From Lineus longissimus (lineage: Eukaryota; Nemertea; Pilidiophora; Heteronemertea; Lineidae), in contig NC_088311.1 of the NCBI RefSeq assembly GCF_910592395.1, positions 16,928,501-16,992,500 of the forward strand: a DNA stretch of 64,000 nucleotides, given 5' to 3'. The notes under the pieces are model-generated. The model worked only from the letters and a program-made list of their open reading frames with translations, was not told where the DNA came from and made no database searches. This document shows, in pieces, positions 1 through 8,389 of this stretch (the first letter of the stretch is position 1; every line of letters starts with the position of its first letter). The translations under genes were made by a program, and so were the position numbers.

Positions 1-659
1 GTATTATGGACTGGGAGACGGGGGAAACACAAGTGAAATAGACCAAAACAAGTGATTTTGGGGCTTTGGTTTAGACGCATGTCCCACATGCGCCATGCGG
101 GATTATGCGGGATTATACGGTTCATGTGAACTTGTTGACATCTACATGATCTAGTGCCGTTATTGGTCATGGTACATGGTAGGCCTAATCATCATGGCAA
201 TATGTTTCAGGAAAAGCTCGGAGTAAAATGAACTGCCGATGAATAATGATGTTGTTCATGTTTACCATGTTTACTATACATAGCCATAGGGTATGCACTG
301 GCCAGTGCACTTTCTGCACGTCGTCATGGTCATGGACGTGATACCTTGCATATTTTGTTTTTTGAATGCGCATGCTTTTTGGGCAAAATCACTTGTACCA
401 ACACTAATGAATAATGTCTTCTTATCCCTATGACTCCATACACAGTGAGGGCATTGTCCCATTCTCATCAAATGGTAACTTTTTGTACCGTATTAGGGTG
501 GAAGTTGGGGAGCAGATACCTACCGCTGCACGCCTGTCATAATCAGCAGTGATGAGCTTAGCGCGATATGGAACATTCTTCAGAAACTCAAGCGAGGGAA
601 GTCTGCTCATTAGCATATCTCGCGCACTGCTCCTTATTGTCAAACATCGTAGTGAAATC
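1..659. other. Left flank, no gene seen
   Basis: I see no convincing exon or RNA gene here. From about position 540 the sequence weakly resembles about 52020-52160, so the dispersed repeat annotated at 660-1060 probably begins here in a more diverged form. Confidence 0.4.
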
Positions 660-1060
660 GTAATGGAAAACGTCTGGCTTTGCGCCAGACGTTGAGACTA
701 ATAAGTGAAGAACTAGTAGGTAAAGAACTTCTACTTGCGCGAGACTGCTCTGATAAAATTATCATTGCAGAGACTACGGTGACGTACACATATATTTTTT
801 ACAATCAAAAATGCCCTCAAAAGACGACATGGAATGATTATTTTATTGATATTTCCTACTATATACCTTCCAATTATCACTTTATACAAATAGATCGGCG
901 TTAGGTCGCATGCTTTTCTTTCCTGGTGACACTATAAAGCAAAATAGTTGCAACCCCGTAAATGCGCTATAAGTCCAATAATAAGTGACGGTGACCCGTT
1001 ATAAATGTTTCGCCAGCTTCGCTTTTTTGCCGCTACGCGGCGCGTTGGGCCCTTGCGTCT
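660..1060 (+). repeat. Dispersed repeat abutting the Polinton left end
   Basis: This stretch aligns by eye with 52160-52565 in the same orientation. Shared blocks include the hairpin around gcgccagac, the phrase agtgaagaa, the stretch tttctttcctcgtgac/tttctttcctggtgac, and the ending gctacgcggcgcg...ccttgcgtctag. The copies differ by many substitutions and small indels, so they are old. The Polinton starts right after the shared ending, so it was inserted at or beside the 3' edge of this repeat. I cannot assign the repeat to a class, and no long open frame is present. Confidence 0.65.
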
Positions 1061-1280
1061 AGGTAATTCTAAGCTATTTTAACAAAAGCCCTTACAGGCC
1101 TTTTTGTCTCAAATTAGCTTAGAAACCCCTAAGAACCAGACACCACAATACATATATTCTATCATTCATGAAATGGTCAGTGAAGCGTTGCAGTGAAATG
1201 GTAAGGGAATACTAGAGTTCAATGGGTTAATGTAATCATGACTTACTGTATTCCAACAGAAAGTACACGTCAATAGCTTT
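1061..1280 (+). repeat. Polinton left terminal inverted repeat
   Basis: The 220 bases from AGGTAATTCTAAGC to ...CAATAGCTTT read as the exact reverse complement of 19693-19912. Identity stops sharply at both inner edges. Confidence 0.93.
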
Positions 1281-1359
1281 TTTCCGTGCATTTTACCTGA
1301 TATATGATGTTGGCACTGTTCACTGCATGTACATAATTTTACTAGTAAATAAATAGAAA

Positions 1360-2616
1360 ATGGCAACAGGATATTTATTAAATACCGAAAGGGCACATAA
1401 GATTCCACTTGGTTTGAAAGCTGAGAGGCAGCATCATATCATTACTCATAACCCATCATCTGCTAACCCCAAAGAAACACTGTATGTTAGAATACCGGCA
1501 TTGCGAGAGAATACATTCTTTGTACCTAAATCTCTTTATCTGTCTGCTGATGTAACCATTTCTGGTGATTCTAAAAATAGTGTTGTAAATAATCTTGGTA
1601 GAAACCTGATTTCAAAGATGGTGGTTAAGTGGGGAACAGAGCAGATATTTGACCTTGACGAATACAGTCATTATTCTACATTTAAAGATCTGTGGTTTAC
1701 AGAAGAAGAAAGAAATGATAGAGTTTTTCAGGGTATTCAGTCAAAAAATCTTAGAGAATTAAGATCAGGAGTCGCTGAAGCTGATGTCACTGGAGAAACA
1801 GCTAATGAAAAGACTTTAAAGAAAGTGTTTGACAAGAAGTACAAAATACCATTAGATTTTGAACTATTTCATCATCATGCTCCATTTTACAAGTTTCCAA
1901 TTCAAGAAGATGTGATTATTGAAATAACTTTAGCACCAAAGGAGGAAATCATAGTCACCACAAACACAGCTAGCATGGGCTACAAACTAGAGAATATTTG
2001 TTTTGAATATGATACCGTAACCAACAAAATGATTGCTAGTCAATTGAGTAACAAGTACAATTCTGGATTCTCAATATTTTATGATTGGGTAGACCATTTT
2101 AAGACAGTCAATGTTACTGCTAATGAAACACTAATTAATGAGAACATCAACTTTCCAAGAATGTCTATTAAAGGATTATTATTACTATTTGTGTCTGACT
2201 ATGTAGATGGAGCTAGAGATTCAGAGAAGTTTGAAAACCCTAACATAAGTAAAGTGCAGATCACAATAGAGGGTGTTGCCAATCAGGTGTTCCCAGAAGG
2301 AATGAGAATGATGGATCAATGGGAGGAGATCAAGAAACCTTTTATGTCTGAAGATTTGAAGAAAACTCATGACTGTAACATGACCATGGAGAAATACTAT
2401 GGTGATTCTAATCACTATGGTTTATGGTTGGACCTGAGAACTTCTGAGGATAATCGCCTTCACGGATCAGGAAAGAAGCTCCAGAACACAAAAGATGGTA
2501 TTCAATTATCTATTACAAAGAAATCTGGAAAGGGACCATACAAAATGCACATATTCGTGGTTTCTGACGCCCAGGTAAACATCCAGAATTCTCAGATTGC
2601 TTCACTCCAGCACTGA
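1360..2616 (+). CDS. Major capsid protein (Polinton hexon-like)
   Basis: The 418-residue protein is expected to be the double jelly-roll capsomer that builds the icosahedral shell. The call rests on its length, its beta-rich and cysteine-poor composition, its general resemblance to Polinton/adintovirus hexon proteins, and its place at the head of the capsid gene block before a penton-like gene and near the packaging ATPase. The ATG lies in the context aaatagaaaATGG, 80 bp inside the left TIR, and is the first ATG of the frame. The same AATAGAA-type leader precedes the genes at 12163 (minus) and 12220 (plus). No two-hairpin repeat interrupts this gene. I could not confirm the fold from sequence, so the identity is inferred from family pattern and context. 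Confidence 0.8.
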   Translation: MATGYLLNTERAHKIPLGLKAERQHHIITHNPSSANPKETLYVRIPALRENTFFVPKSLYLSADVTISGDSKNSVVNNLGRNLISKMVVKWGTEQIFDLDEYSHYSTFKDLWFTEEERNDRVFQGIQSKNLRELRSGVAEADVTGETANEKTLKKVFDKKYKIPLDFELFHHHAPFYKFPIQEDVIIEITLAPKEEIIVTTNTASMGYKLENICFEYDTVTNKMIASQLSNKYNSGFSIFYDWVDHFKTVNVTANETLINENINFPRMSIKGLLLLFVSDYVDGARDSEKFENPNISKVQITIEGVANQVFPEGMRMMDQWEEIKKPFMSEDLKKTHDCNMTMEKYYGDSNHYGLWLDLRTSEDNRLHGSGKKLQNTKDGIQLSITKKSGKGPYKMHIFVVSDAQVNIQNSQIASLQH

Positions 2617-2695
2617 GGTGCTGCAAGAACAAAAGTTCGCTCCAACACTGAATACTAGATAAATGAGTTTTACTAGTGATTTTCTAAGTAATTAA

Positions 2696-2932
2696 ATGGA
2701 TACACCAGGAAAGAAAGATATCATAAATACACTGTATCAAAGTTTACTGTTGGCATCAACAACAATTGGTTACTCTATGTTACTGAAAAGGTTCTTGAGA
2801 ATCAATATTGGTCCCCCAAGTCAGGCCGACCTAGAGGAAATTCTTAAACTGGGAGGAACTGTAGCTATTAGTAATGGAACATTAGAGTACATTTACGATC
2901 AAGGAATCCTACCCAGAAATATTATGAAGTAA
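2696..2932 (+). CDS. Small hydrophobic-segment protein, unknown
   Basis: The 78-residue protein has one hydrophobic stretch near residues 14-30 followed by a charged tail. It starts at ATTAAATGG, the leaderless-looking start context shared by many genes of the element. It sits between the major capsid and penton-like genes in the same direction, which suggests a virion or assembly role, but nothing in the sequence defines one. I do not recognise a family. Confidence 0.7.
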   Translation: MDTPGKKDIINTLYQSLLLASTTIGYSMLLKRFLRINIGPPSQADLEEILKLGGTVAISNGTLEYIYDQGILPRNIMK

Positions 2933-2989
2933 GAATAATTTACTTATTTGATAAAAGGTAAATTTGAAAACGAAAATTTGCTTAAGTAA

Positions 2990-3757
2990 ATGATTACTGT
3001 AATGAACATAGATTCAAGTGACTATCCAGATCAGAGTTCAAGTGATTTAACAGTCAATCTCAAGACTGAAATTCAAGATGCATGTAGCATCACTTTAACT
3101 TTTGCAGTAATACCTTGTACATTCTACAACATAAGTGCAGCCAGGGAGAATAACCGAATCAAAGTTAAGGGTTTTGATGTGGCAGAGATTACGCTACCAG
3201 ATGGTCTCTATGACCTACAGAGCTTTTCAAAAGTATTTGCGGATAAGTTGAAAGAAAATAGTATGAGTAGAGGTGCTGTCAGATTTGACCTTGAAGAACC
3301 AACAGGTAAGGCCATCTTACACTTCCTAAAGAGAAAAAATGAGGCGCATTATCAGATCTATTTTCTTGGTAAAAGTAATGAATTATTTGGCATGAAATCA
3401 GAATGGCCTTATCCTTTAGACAATAAAAGTAAGGATGATGTTGTAAGCGAGAAACCCATCAATTTTAGACCAATTAACCATTTTGTTTTTCACTGTGACA
3501 TAATCGAATCTAATAGTGTATTAAGTAATGGTGAAGCATCTGATGTGCTAACCACAAGACCAATAAAGGAAGCTAATTTTGGGGATTTAATAGCATACAC
3601 ATTTGAGAAACCAATAGCAATTCCCTGTAAACCAAGATTCAATAAGCTGAATATTCGCTTAACTGATGAAAAAGGTGAAATCATCGATCTTAATGGTCAT
3701 AATGTACAGTACCAATTGGTATTAACTCGAGCTATGCTCTCAGGGACACATCATTGA
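2990..3757 (+). CDS. Minor capsid protein (penton-like)
   Basis: The 255-residue protein lies in the capsid block. Its N-terminus (a short strand, then ssDL-x-V, then an ITLTFAVIP strand) is typical of Polinton/adintovirus pentons, single jelly-roll proteins that occupy the five-fold vertices. The C-terminus has LTDEKGEIIDLNG followed by a strand and resembles the end of the protein at 12220-13170. The start is TAAATG. The last codons (TRAMLSG) fall in a half copy of the two-hairpin repeat at 3729-3739, so the repeat has shaped the C-terminal tail. Confidence 0.75.
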   Translation: MITVMNIDSSDYPDQSSSDLTVNLKTEIQDACSITLTFAVIPCTFYNISAARENNRIKVKGFDVAEITLPDGLYDLQSFSKVFADKLKENSMSRGAVRFDLEEPTGKAILHFLKRKNEAHYQIYFLGKSNELFGMKSEWPYPLDNKSKDDVVSEKPINFRPINHFVFHCDIIESNSVLSNGEASDVLTTRPIKEANFGDLIAYTFEKPIAIPCKPRFNKLNIRLTDEKGEIIDLNGHNVQYQLVLTRAMLSGTHH

Positions 3758-3779
3758 AATTAAAATTCATTGGAATTAA

Positions 3780-4238
3780 ATGGCTGGCATTGGCATGTTA
3801 TTTGGATCTGCAATAATCAATGGATTAGCATTCACTGGATCCGGTTACCTTTTTAAAAAACTAGACAAGAATGGCTATGAGACTGAAGTGAAAAGACATG
3901 ATTTGGCTCAGGAGCAATTACAAAAAGCTTCAACCGAATGGGAGGAGCATAGGAAAAGTACCATTGACTTCGTTAATCTTGAATTAAAGAGAGAAAGAGA
4001 CGCTTCTATTGATTTTAACAATACTGATTCAGCACTTACTGTTTACAATCATTTACATCCAGAAAGAACTATTGTACTACCTCAGCGACCACAATTAAGT
4101 GATTACTACCAACCTAGTGATGAAATGAAGAAATACGAGTACCTATGGATTATCCTAGGACTTAGTGGTTTAGGGTTAATAATTTATTATTTTACTAGGG
4201 TTAGAAAGACTAAGACAACTGATCGGACACAGTCCTGA
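3780..4238 (+). CDS. Two-span membrane protein, unknown
   Basis: The 152-residue protein has a glycine-rich hydrophobic N-terminus (about residues 3-25), a charged and probably helical middle (about 35-80) and a clear transmembrane helix near the end (about 121-140), then a basic tail. It starts at ATTAAATGG, 22 bp after the penton-like gene. Its last codons run into two copies of the two-hairpin repeat (4225-4268). By position it may be a virion membrane or assembly protein. I recognise no named family. Confidence 0.7.
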   Translation: MAGIGMLFGSAIINGLAFTGSGYLFKKLDKNGYETEVKRHDLAQEQLQKASTEWEEHRKSTIDFVNLELKRERDASIDFNNTDSALTVYNHLHPERTIVLPQRPQLSDYYQPSDEMKKYEYLWIILGLSGLGLIIYYFTRVRKTKTTDRTQS

Positions 4239-4268
4239 TGATCGGACACAGTCCTGAGAGCATAGCTC
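4225..4268 (-). repeat. Two-hairpin repeat, one half plus one full copy
   Basis: GGAC-aca-GTCC lies at 4225-4235. A full 25-nt core follows at 4244-4268: GGAC-aca-GTCC, tga, GAGC-ata-GCTC. It covers the 3' end of the membrane-protein gene and the gap before the convergent ATPase gene. Confidence 0.85.
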
Positions 4269-4282
4269 GATGAGAAGCGGGA

Positions 4283-4903
4283 CTAAGATTTTTGATGTGA
4301 AAGAGTAAATCCAAATGGATGTTGTAGTCTAATGATCAGTTTTGATCCTTTTTTCATCTTAAGTTCTTCTATGTAGTACTGTCTTTTCTCCTTAGGAATA
4401 ACACTGTTTTCTTCTAAGGCATCTTTCATGGCTGATTCATCCTTATTAAAAAATAATACTAAAATTCTTATGTTCTCTCTGTAGTCCTTAACAACTGAAT
4501 TGTACTTCTGAACTAGTAACCAAACAGTGAGATTGTAGTGCCTGCCGGAAAAGGCAAGATTACATAACTCGGACACCTTCTTTTTTGTGTCTCTCAAATT
4601 AGCACAGTCATCAATGAGGAATAATGTGTTAGAACCAGCAAAGGTCAGAGTAGCAAACTGAAGCACAAGGTCCAAATTACTGGCCACAGCTTCGGGATTA
4701 ACTATGTAGACGTTCTTGTCTTGGTAAATCCATTTCCTTTCATATGTCTTATTGTTGAAATATGTTGGACAGAAAATGACTATGTTCTGGAATTTGTGCC
4801 GATACTCCTTTTCTAAGAGGTCAAGGGCAAAATATGTCTTACCACAATTGGTAACACCAGAAATTAACATATTGTGTGGCTCGTAAATAAATACTTCACT
4901 CAT
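4283..4903 (-). CDS. DNA-packaging ATPase (A32/FtsK-HerA type)
   Basis: The 206-residue P-loop ATPase should pump the genome into the capsid. Walker A is GVTNCGKT at residues 16-23. Walker B is LFLIDD at 94-99, with both acidic residues present. The length fits Polinton, virophage and poxvirus A32-type ATPases. The start codon is in TTTAAATGAGT and its ATG is only 4 bp from the divergent ATG of the integrase, so the two genes must share one compact promoter. The gene ends facing the capsid block, with the two-hairpin repeat between. Confidence 0.9.
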   Translation of the reverse strand: MSEVFIYEPHNMLISGVTNCGKTYFALDLLEKEYRHKFQNIVIFCPTYFNNKTYERKWIYQDKNVYIVNPEAVASNLDLVLQFATLTFAGSNTLFLIDDCANLRDTKKKVSELCNLAFSGRHYNLTVWLLVQKYNSVVKDYRENIRILVLFFNKDESAMKDALEENSVIPKEKRQYYIEELKMKKGSKLIIRLQHPFGFTLSHQKS

Positions 4904-4914
4904 TTAAATGAATG
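4897..4914. promoter_or_regulatory. Shared divergent start, CATTTAAATG
   Basis: The palindrome CATTTAAATG contains both start codons: ATG of the ATPase on the minus strand (4903) and ATG of the integrase on the plus strand (4908), separated by TTAA. TAAATG matches the poxvirus late-promoter core, where transcription starts inside the TAAAT. That the same mechanism works here is an inference. Confidence 0.6.
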
Positions 4915-6059
4915 TAAAGGATGACACACAGCAGTATCTAAGGGATTTGTACTACAACCCTGAGAGTCCCGTGGCTTACAGTTCTTTGAGTAAAATCTGG
5001 AAACAGGTCAAGGAAGATATGACTTCGTCACGAGAGCAGAGCACAACTTCGTTGTTAGGGACAAAGTCCCGCTCAGGAAAACTTATTAAAAAAAAAGAAG
5101 TGAAAGAATTTCTAGAAACACTACCAACTCACCAACTACACAAACCGGCCATTAAGAAATTCACCTTCAGGAAGACAATGGTATCGTACATCGATCAACA
5201 GTGGCAAGCAGATCTGGTTGACATGCAAAAATTTGAGAAACAGAATAAGGGTTTCAGATTCATTTTAACAGTCATAGATCTATTTAGTCGTTTTTCTTGG
5301 GCTCTAGCAGTTAAGAGTAAGAGGGGAGAAGAAATCAGAGATGCATTTAAAGTGATATTTGAGGAAGCAAAACCAACGAAAATCCAGTTTGATGACGGTA
5401 AAGAATTTTACAACAAACACTTCAAGGAACTCTTAACAGAAAATGACATAGAATGGTTCTCCACAAAATCTGATAAGAAGGCAGCAGTAGTAGAGAGATT
5501 CAATAGAACCCTTAAGGAAAAAATGTGGCGTTATTTCACCGCTAAGGAGACTGACAAGTGGATTGACGTTCTGGATGACCTGGTCAGCGGCTACAATAAC
5601 ACATTTCACTCATCAATAGGTATGAAACCTGTAGACGCCAGAAAGATGGAAAACGAAGGAACAGTGTGGTACAATCTTTACGGTCCTCACCTCAAAGAGA
5701 CATTTGGTGATCCAAAGTACAAAGTAGGTGACAGTGTAAGAATTTCAAAGTACAAGTCCATTTTCGGTAAAGGTTACATGCCAAACTACACTGAGGAGGT
5801 GTTCCAAATCAAACAGATCATATTTACTCACCCTATCGTCTACCAGCTTGAGGATTACCACAAAGAAGAAATTCAAGGATATTTCTATGAAGAGGAATTG
5901 AGCTATGTTCCTAATCCTGACCAGCTAGAGTACAAGATCGAGAAAATCCTAAGGTACAAGACCAGTAAAGGCAAGAAATACGGATTAGTGAAGTGGAAGG
6001 GTTACAGTGATAAGTTCAATGAATGGTTACCAGTTTCTGATATCAAATCATTGAAATGA
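4908..6059 (+). CDS. Retrovirus-type integrase with chromodomain
   Basis: The 383-residue DDE integrase should insert the linear genome into host DNA. The rve core carries D102 (WQADL), D162 (FDDGKEF) and E196 (VVERFNRTLK), so the catalytic triad is intact. The C-terminal 40 or so residues (from about 341, YKIEKILRYK...KWKGY...EWLP) form a chromodomain, as in chromodomain-bearing Polintons, and may steer integration to marked chromatin. Residues about 40-60 are encoded by a stretched copy of the two-hairpin repeat (5029-5090), upstream of the core. The start is TTTAAATG, divergent from the ATPase. Confidence 0.94.
   Translation: MNVKDDTQQYLRDLYYNPESPVAYSSLSKIWKQVKEDMTSSREQSTTSLLGTKSRSGKLIKKKEVKEFLETLPTHQLHKPAIKKFTFRKTMVSYIDQQWQADLVDMQKFEKQNKGFRFILTVIDLFSRFSWALAVKSKRGEEIRDAFKVIFEEAKPTKIQFDDGKEFYNKHFKELLTENDIEWFSTKSDKKAAVVERFNRTLKEKMWRYFTAKETDKWIDVLDDLVSGYNNTFHSSIGMKPVDARKMENEGTVWYNLYGPHLKETFGDPKYKVGDSVRISKYKSIFGKGYMPNYTEEVFQIKQIIFTHPIVYQLEDYHKEEIQGYFYEEELSYVPNPDQLEYKIEKILRYKTSKGKKYGLVKWKGYSDKFNEWLPVSDIKSLK
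5029..5090 (+). repeat. Two-hairpin repeat, split copy inside the integrase gene
   Basis: The halves GAGC-aga-GCac and GGGAC-aaa-GTCCC are separated by about 15 extra bases. The copy stays in frame and encodes a Ser/Thr/Gly-rich linker in the N-terminal region of the integrase. Confidence 0.6.
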
Positions 6060-6147
6060 AATAAAGTCTCTAAAGTGACTTAAGTCACAAGAACAAGTTC
6101 GAAAAACGTAATTTAAAAAAAATATGTCCTACTAAATAAAGAAAGAA

Positions 6148-7293
6148 ATGGATGGAGCAATATTTGATAATCAAAATGGTATGATGAATCAAAATGATAT
6201 GATGAATCAGAATAATATGATGAATCATGATAATATGATGAATCAGAATATTCAGAAGTTTTTGTATTATTTGCATCAAAATAATATGTTAAATCAAAAT
6301 CTGATAAATCAGATTATGTTAAATCAAAATATGATAAATCAGTTTATCTTAAATCAAAACATGGAAAATCAAAATATGATAAATCAGAATAATATGATGA
6401 ATCAAAATATGGAAAATCAGAATAATATGATGAATCAAAACATGGAAAATCAACTTACAATTTATTGTGTTAAGTGCTGTGAAAAGAAACCTGAAATTAA
6501 TTTTGAAAAGAACAGGCGTAATAAACTACTTGATTACTGTAAAGAATGTGGTTCAAGTAAAATCAAGGTATGTAATAAATGTTATGAAAATAAATTACTA
6601 AGTGATGGTGAATTTGGTAAAGACGGAAATAGAGGTAACTGTAGATCATGTTTTAATTCATATTACAAAAAGGATTACCTTGACCAAAATGGTAATAGAG
6701 ACAGACACAAAATTAGAGTTGGTCTAAACCGCATTTCTAAGGGAGAGTGTATCGGTAAATCCTCATTTAATCTAGGATGTACAGACAGTTTCTTCTCACA
6801 GTGGTTAAAGTACCAGAGGAGTCTATCTCCAATAGGACAAAGTCCCGAGAACAGAGTTCGAATAGTAGAAGAAGAGTTGGATCATGTCTTACCAATCAAG
6901 GAATTCAAAGATAAACCTGAACTGTGCTTTGCTTGGTTTAACATGAGACCAATGTCTAAAACACAAAACAGACAGAAGAGTGCTAAAGTAGACTACACAC
7001 TATTTAAGGATCAATTGGATAGGTCAATGGATTTCATGGTAAAAATGAGAAGTGAAAACTGGTTTGTCTTTCGAGACCAGGATGTAATACCAAATTGGAA
7101 AATAGTGATATCACAGCATTTCGGGGATTATCTTCGTGATGAAAATATGATTCTGCTTGATAGATTATCGAATTTAAATAATAACATGAGAATGAACCAG
7201 AACATTAACATATGTAGTCAGACAGAAATCATAAACGAGATGATTAAGTTGAATAAGAGACTTGAAAGAAATTTACTCTTTGCAGTGAATTGA
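6148..7293 (+). CDS. Asn/Met-repeat protein with zinc ribbons and HNH-like motif
   Basis: The 381-residue protein begins with about 100 residues of short imperfect repeats built on N-M-M-N-Q and N-M-x-N-Q. Four CxxC-type pairs (about 108-170) follow, as in small zinc-ribbon HNH proteins. An HNH-like segment has D245-H246 (LDHVLPI), then FNMRPMSKTQN. This suggests a nuclease or DNA-binding role in replication or packaging; the activity is inferred. A full two-hairpin copy at 6835-6859 encodes the loop SPIGQSPENR just before the DH motif. The start is in AAAGAAATGG. Confidence 0.7.
   Translation: MDGAIFDNQNGMMNQNDMMNQNNMMNHDNMMNQNIQKFLYYLHQNNMLNQNLINQIMLNQNMINQFILNQNMENQNMINQNNMMNQNMENQNNMMNQNMENQLTIYCVKCCEKKPEINFEKNRRNKLLDYCKECGSSKIKVCNKCYENKLLSDGEFGKDGNRGNCRSCFNSYYKKDYLDQNGNRDRHKIRVGLNRISKGECIGKSSFNLGCTDSFFSQWLKYQRSLSPIGQSPENRVRIVEEELDHVLPIKEFKDKPELCFAWFNMRPMSKTQNRQKSAKVDYTLFKDQLDRSMDFMVKMRSENWFVFRDQDVIPNWKIVISQHFGDYLRDENMILLDRLSNLNNNMRMNQNINICSQTEIINEMIKLNKRLERNLLFAVN
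6835..6859 (-). repeat. Two-hairpin repeat with compensated stem
   Basis: GGAC-aaa-GTCC, cga, GAAC-aga-GTTC. The second stem is changed at both paired positions from GAGC/GCTC, so pairing is kept. It is in frame within the HNH-like gene. Confidence 0.85.
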
Positions 7294-7312
7294 TTTTATT
7301 TTACTTAATTAA

Positions 7313-7564
7313 ATGAATAGAACTTGGGGTTACACAAAACGACCACGTAATTGGAAAGAAAGATTAGAACGATTTCATAGAGAATTAGAGGCAGAAGTAG
7401 AGTCAAAGTTGGAGCCTGGTCCCGAAAAACCTTTAAAACCTGCTGGGCCTGCTGGGTCAGAAAAACCTTTAAAATTTAATGTACTTCAAAAACCTGTAGT
7501 GTCTGTAGGATCAACACTAAACACTAGAAATGACAGAACAACTGATTCTAGTTTTTCCCACTAA
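7313..7564 (+). CDS. Small basic, proline-rich protein, unknown
   Basis: The 83-residue protein has a basic and aromatic N-terminus (RTWGYTKRPRNWKERLERF) and a Pro/Gly/Lys-rich middle with a repeated EKPLK motif. It starts at AATTAAATGA, 19 bp after the preceding gene, in the same direction. Its basic charge would suit a DNA-condensing or core protein, but that is only a guess; no family is recognised. Confidence 0.6.
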   Translation: MNRTWGYTKRPRNWKERLERFHRELEAEVESKLEPGPEKPLKPAGPAGSEKPLKFNVLQKPVVSVGSTLNTRNDRTTDSSFSH

Positions 7565-7568
7565 TTAA

Positions 7569-8228
7569 ATGGATGGAGACAATAAGGTTTATCCAGATTT
7601 AAGTAATTTAAACTCTGAAAGTCATTTGAACTATGAAAGGTCTGAAAAGCATACAGAAAGTAACCCTCAGGCTTTCAGACTACAACAAATATGTGAGGTT
7701 AAGAGTTTCTTAGAAAGCGAGATTGAATTTAGAAGAAAGATATTTTCAAAGTACAAAAAAGCATTTAGCGTAATTACTGGCATTAGCCATTTCCTTAATT
7801 TTGCCAGCGTTGCAGCCGGATCTGTTGGTGTTTCCGCTCTAGCTGGTGTCATCACGGCACCGATAGGCTTAGCTTTGGGTGGCGTAACAATAGGTAGTGC
7901 CATTATTTCATCAGCCTTAGGCTGGGAGAAAAAGAATATTCTTAAGAAAATTGAAAAGCATGAGAATATCAGAATGTTGGCAATTTCAAAACTGAACACA
8001 ATCAATGATTTGGTTAGTAAAGCCTTAACCGATTCTCACATATCTACAGATGAGTTTACTTTGATTCTCAAGGAGAAGGAGAAATACATTTCGATGAAAA
8101 ATGCCATTAGGAAAAAACAAAGGGAGGCAAGTTCAGCTGTTGATGTAGAGTCTTTAAAGAAGACTTTTTTAGAAGAAGGAAAAAAACTAGCACAGACAGA
8201 GATGCTAGAAAAACTAAAAGTTCAGTAA
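7569..8228 (+). CDS. Protein with long glycine-rich hydrophobic hairpin
   Basis: The 219-residue protein has a polar N-terminus and a helical segment, then a hydrophobic Gly/Ala/Ile-rich stretch of about 50 residues (about 75-125, with GVSALAGV and GLALGGVTIG) that could form two membrane spans or a membrane-inserting hairpin. A long charged coiled-coil-like tail follows. The start is AATTAAATGG, 4 bp after the previous stop, so the two genes are probably expressed together. The fold suggests a membrane-active virion protein; I recognise no named family. Confidence 0.65.
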   Translation: MDGDNKVYPDLSNLNSESHLNYERSEKHTESNPQAFRLQQICEVKSFLESEIEFRRKIFSKYKKAFSVITGISHFLNFASVAAGSVGVSALAGVITAPIGLALGGVTIGSAIISSALGWEKKNILKKIEKHENIRMLAISKLNTINDLVSKALTDSHISTDEFTLILKEKEKYISMKNAIRKKQREASSAVDVESLKKTFLEEGKKLAQTEMLEKLKVQ

Positions 8229-8389
8229 ATCAAACAGGACCCGGACTACGTCCTAATCCTAATGTGGTGTATCACTATCACTATTATCATGACTTCGGTG
8301 TTAGGGATGAATTTCACCAAGTAACACTACCATCAGCACCACCCTATTCATTAGTTTAATCTAGCTATGCTCTCAGGACGTAGTCGTAC
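8229..8389. other. Convergent gap with two-hairpin repeat halves
   Basis: The gap between the plus-strand block and the polymerase gene holds GGAC-tac-GTCC at 8243-8253 and a degenerate full copy at 8362-8386. No open frame of note is present. It is a likely place for transcription ends of both blocks. Confidence 0.5.
8362..8386 (+). repeat. Two-hairpin repeat, degenerate full copy
   Basis: TAGC-tat-GCTC, tca, GGAC-gta-GTCG: each stem keeps three of four pairs. It ends next to the polymerase stop codon. Confidence 0.7.

Noticed and set aside
4225-4295. Hammerhead ribozyme (CTGATGA near GAGAAG)
   Set aside because: The conserved GAAA and cleavage-site parts are missing, and the two-hairpin repeat explains the pairing.
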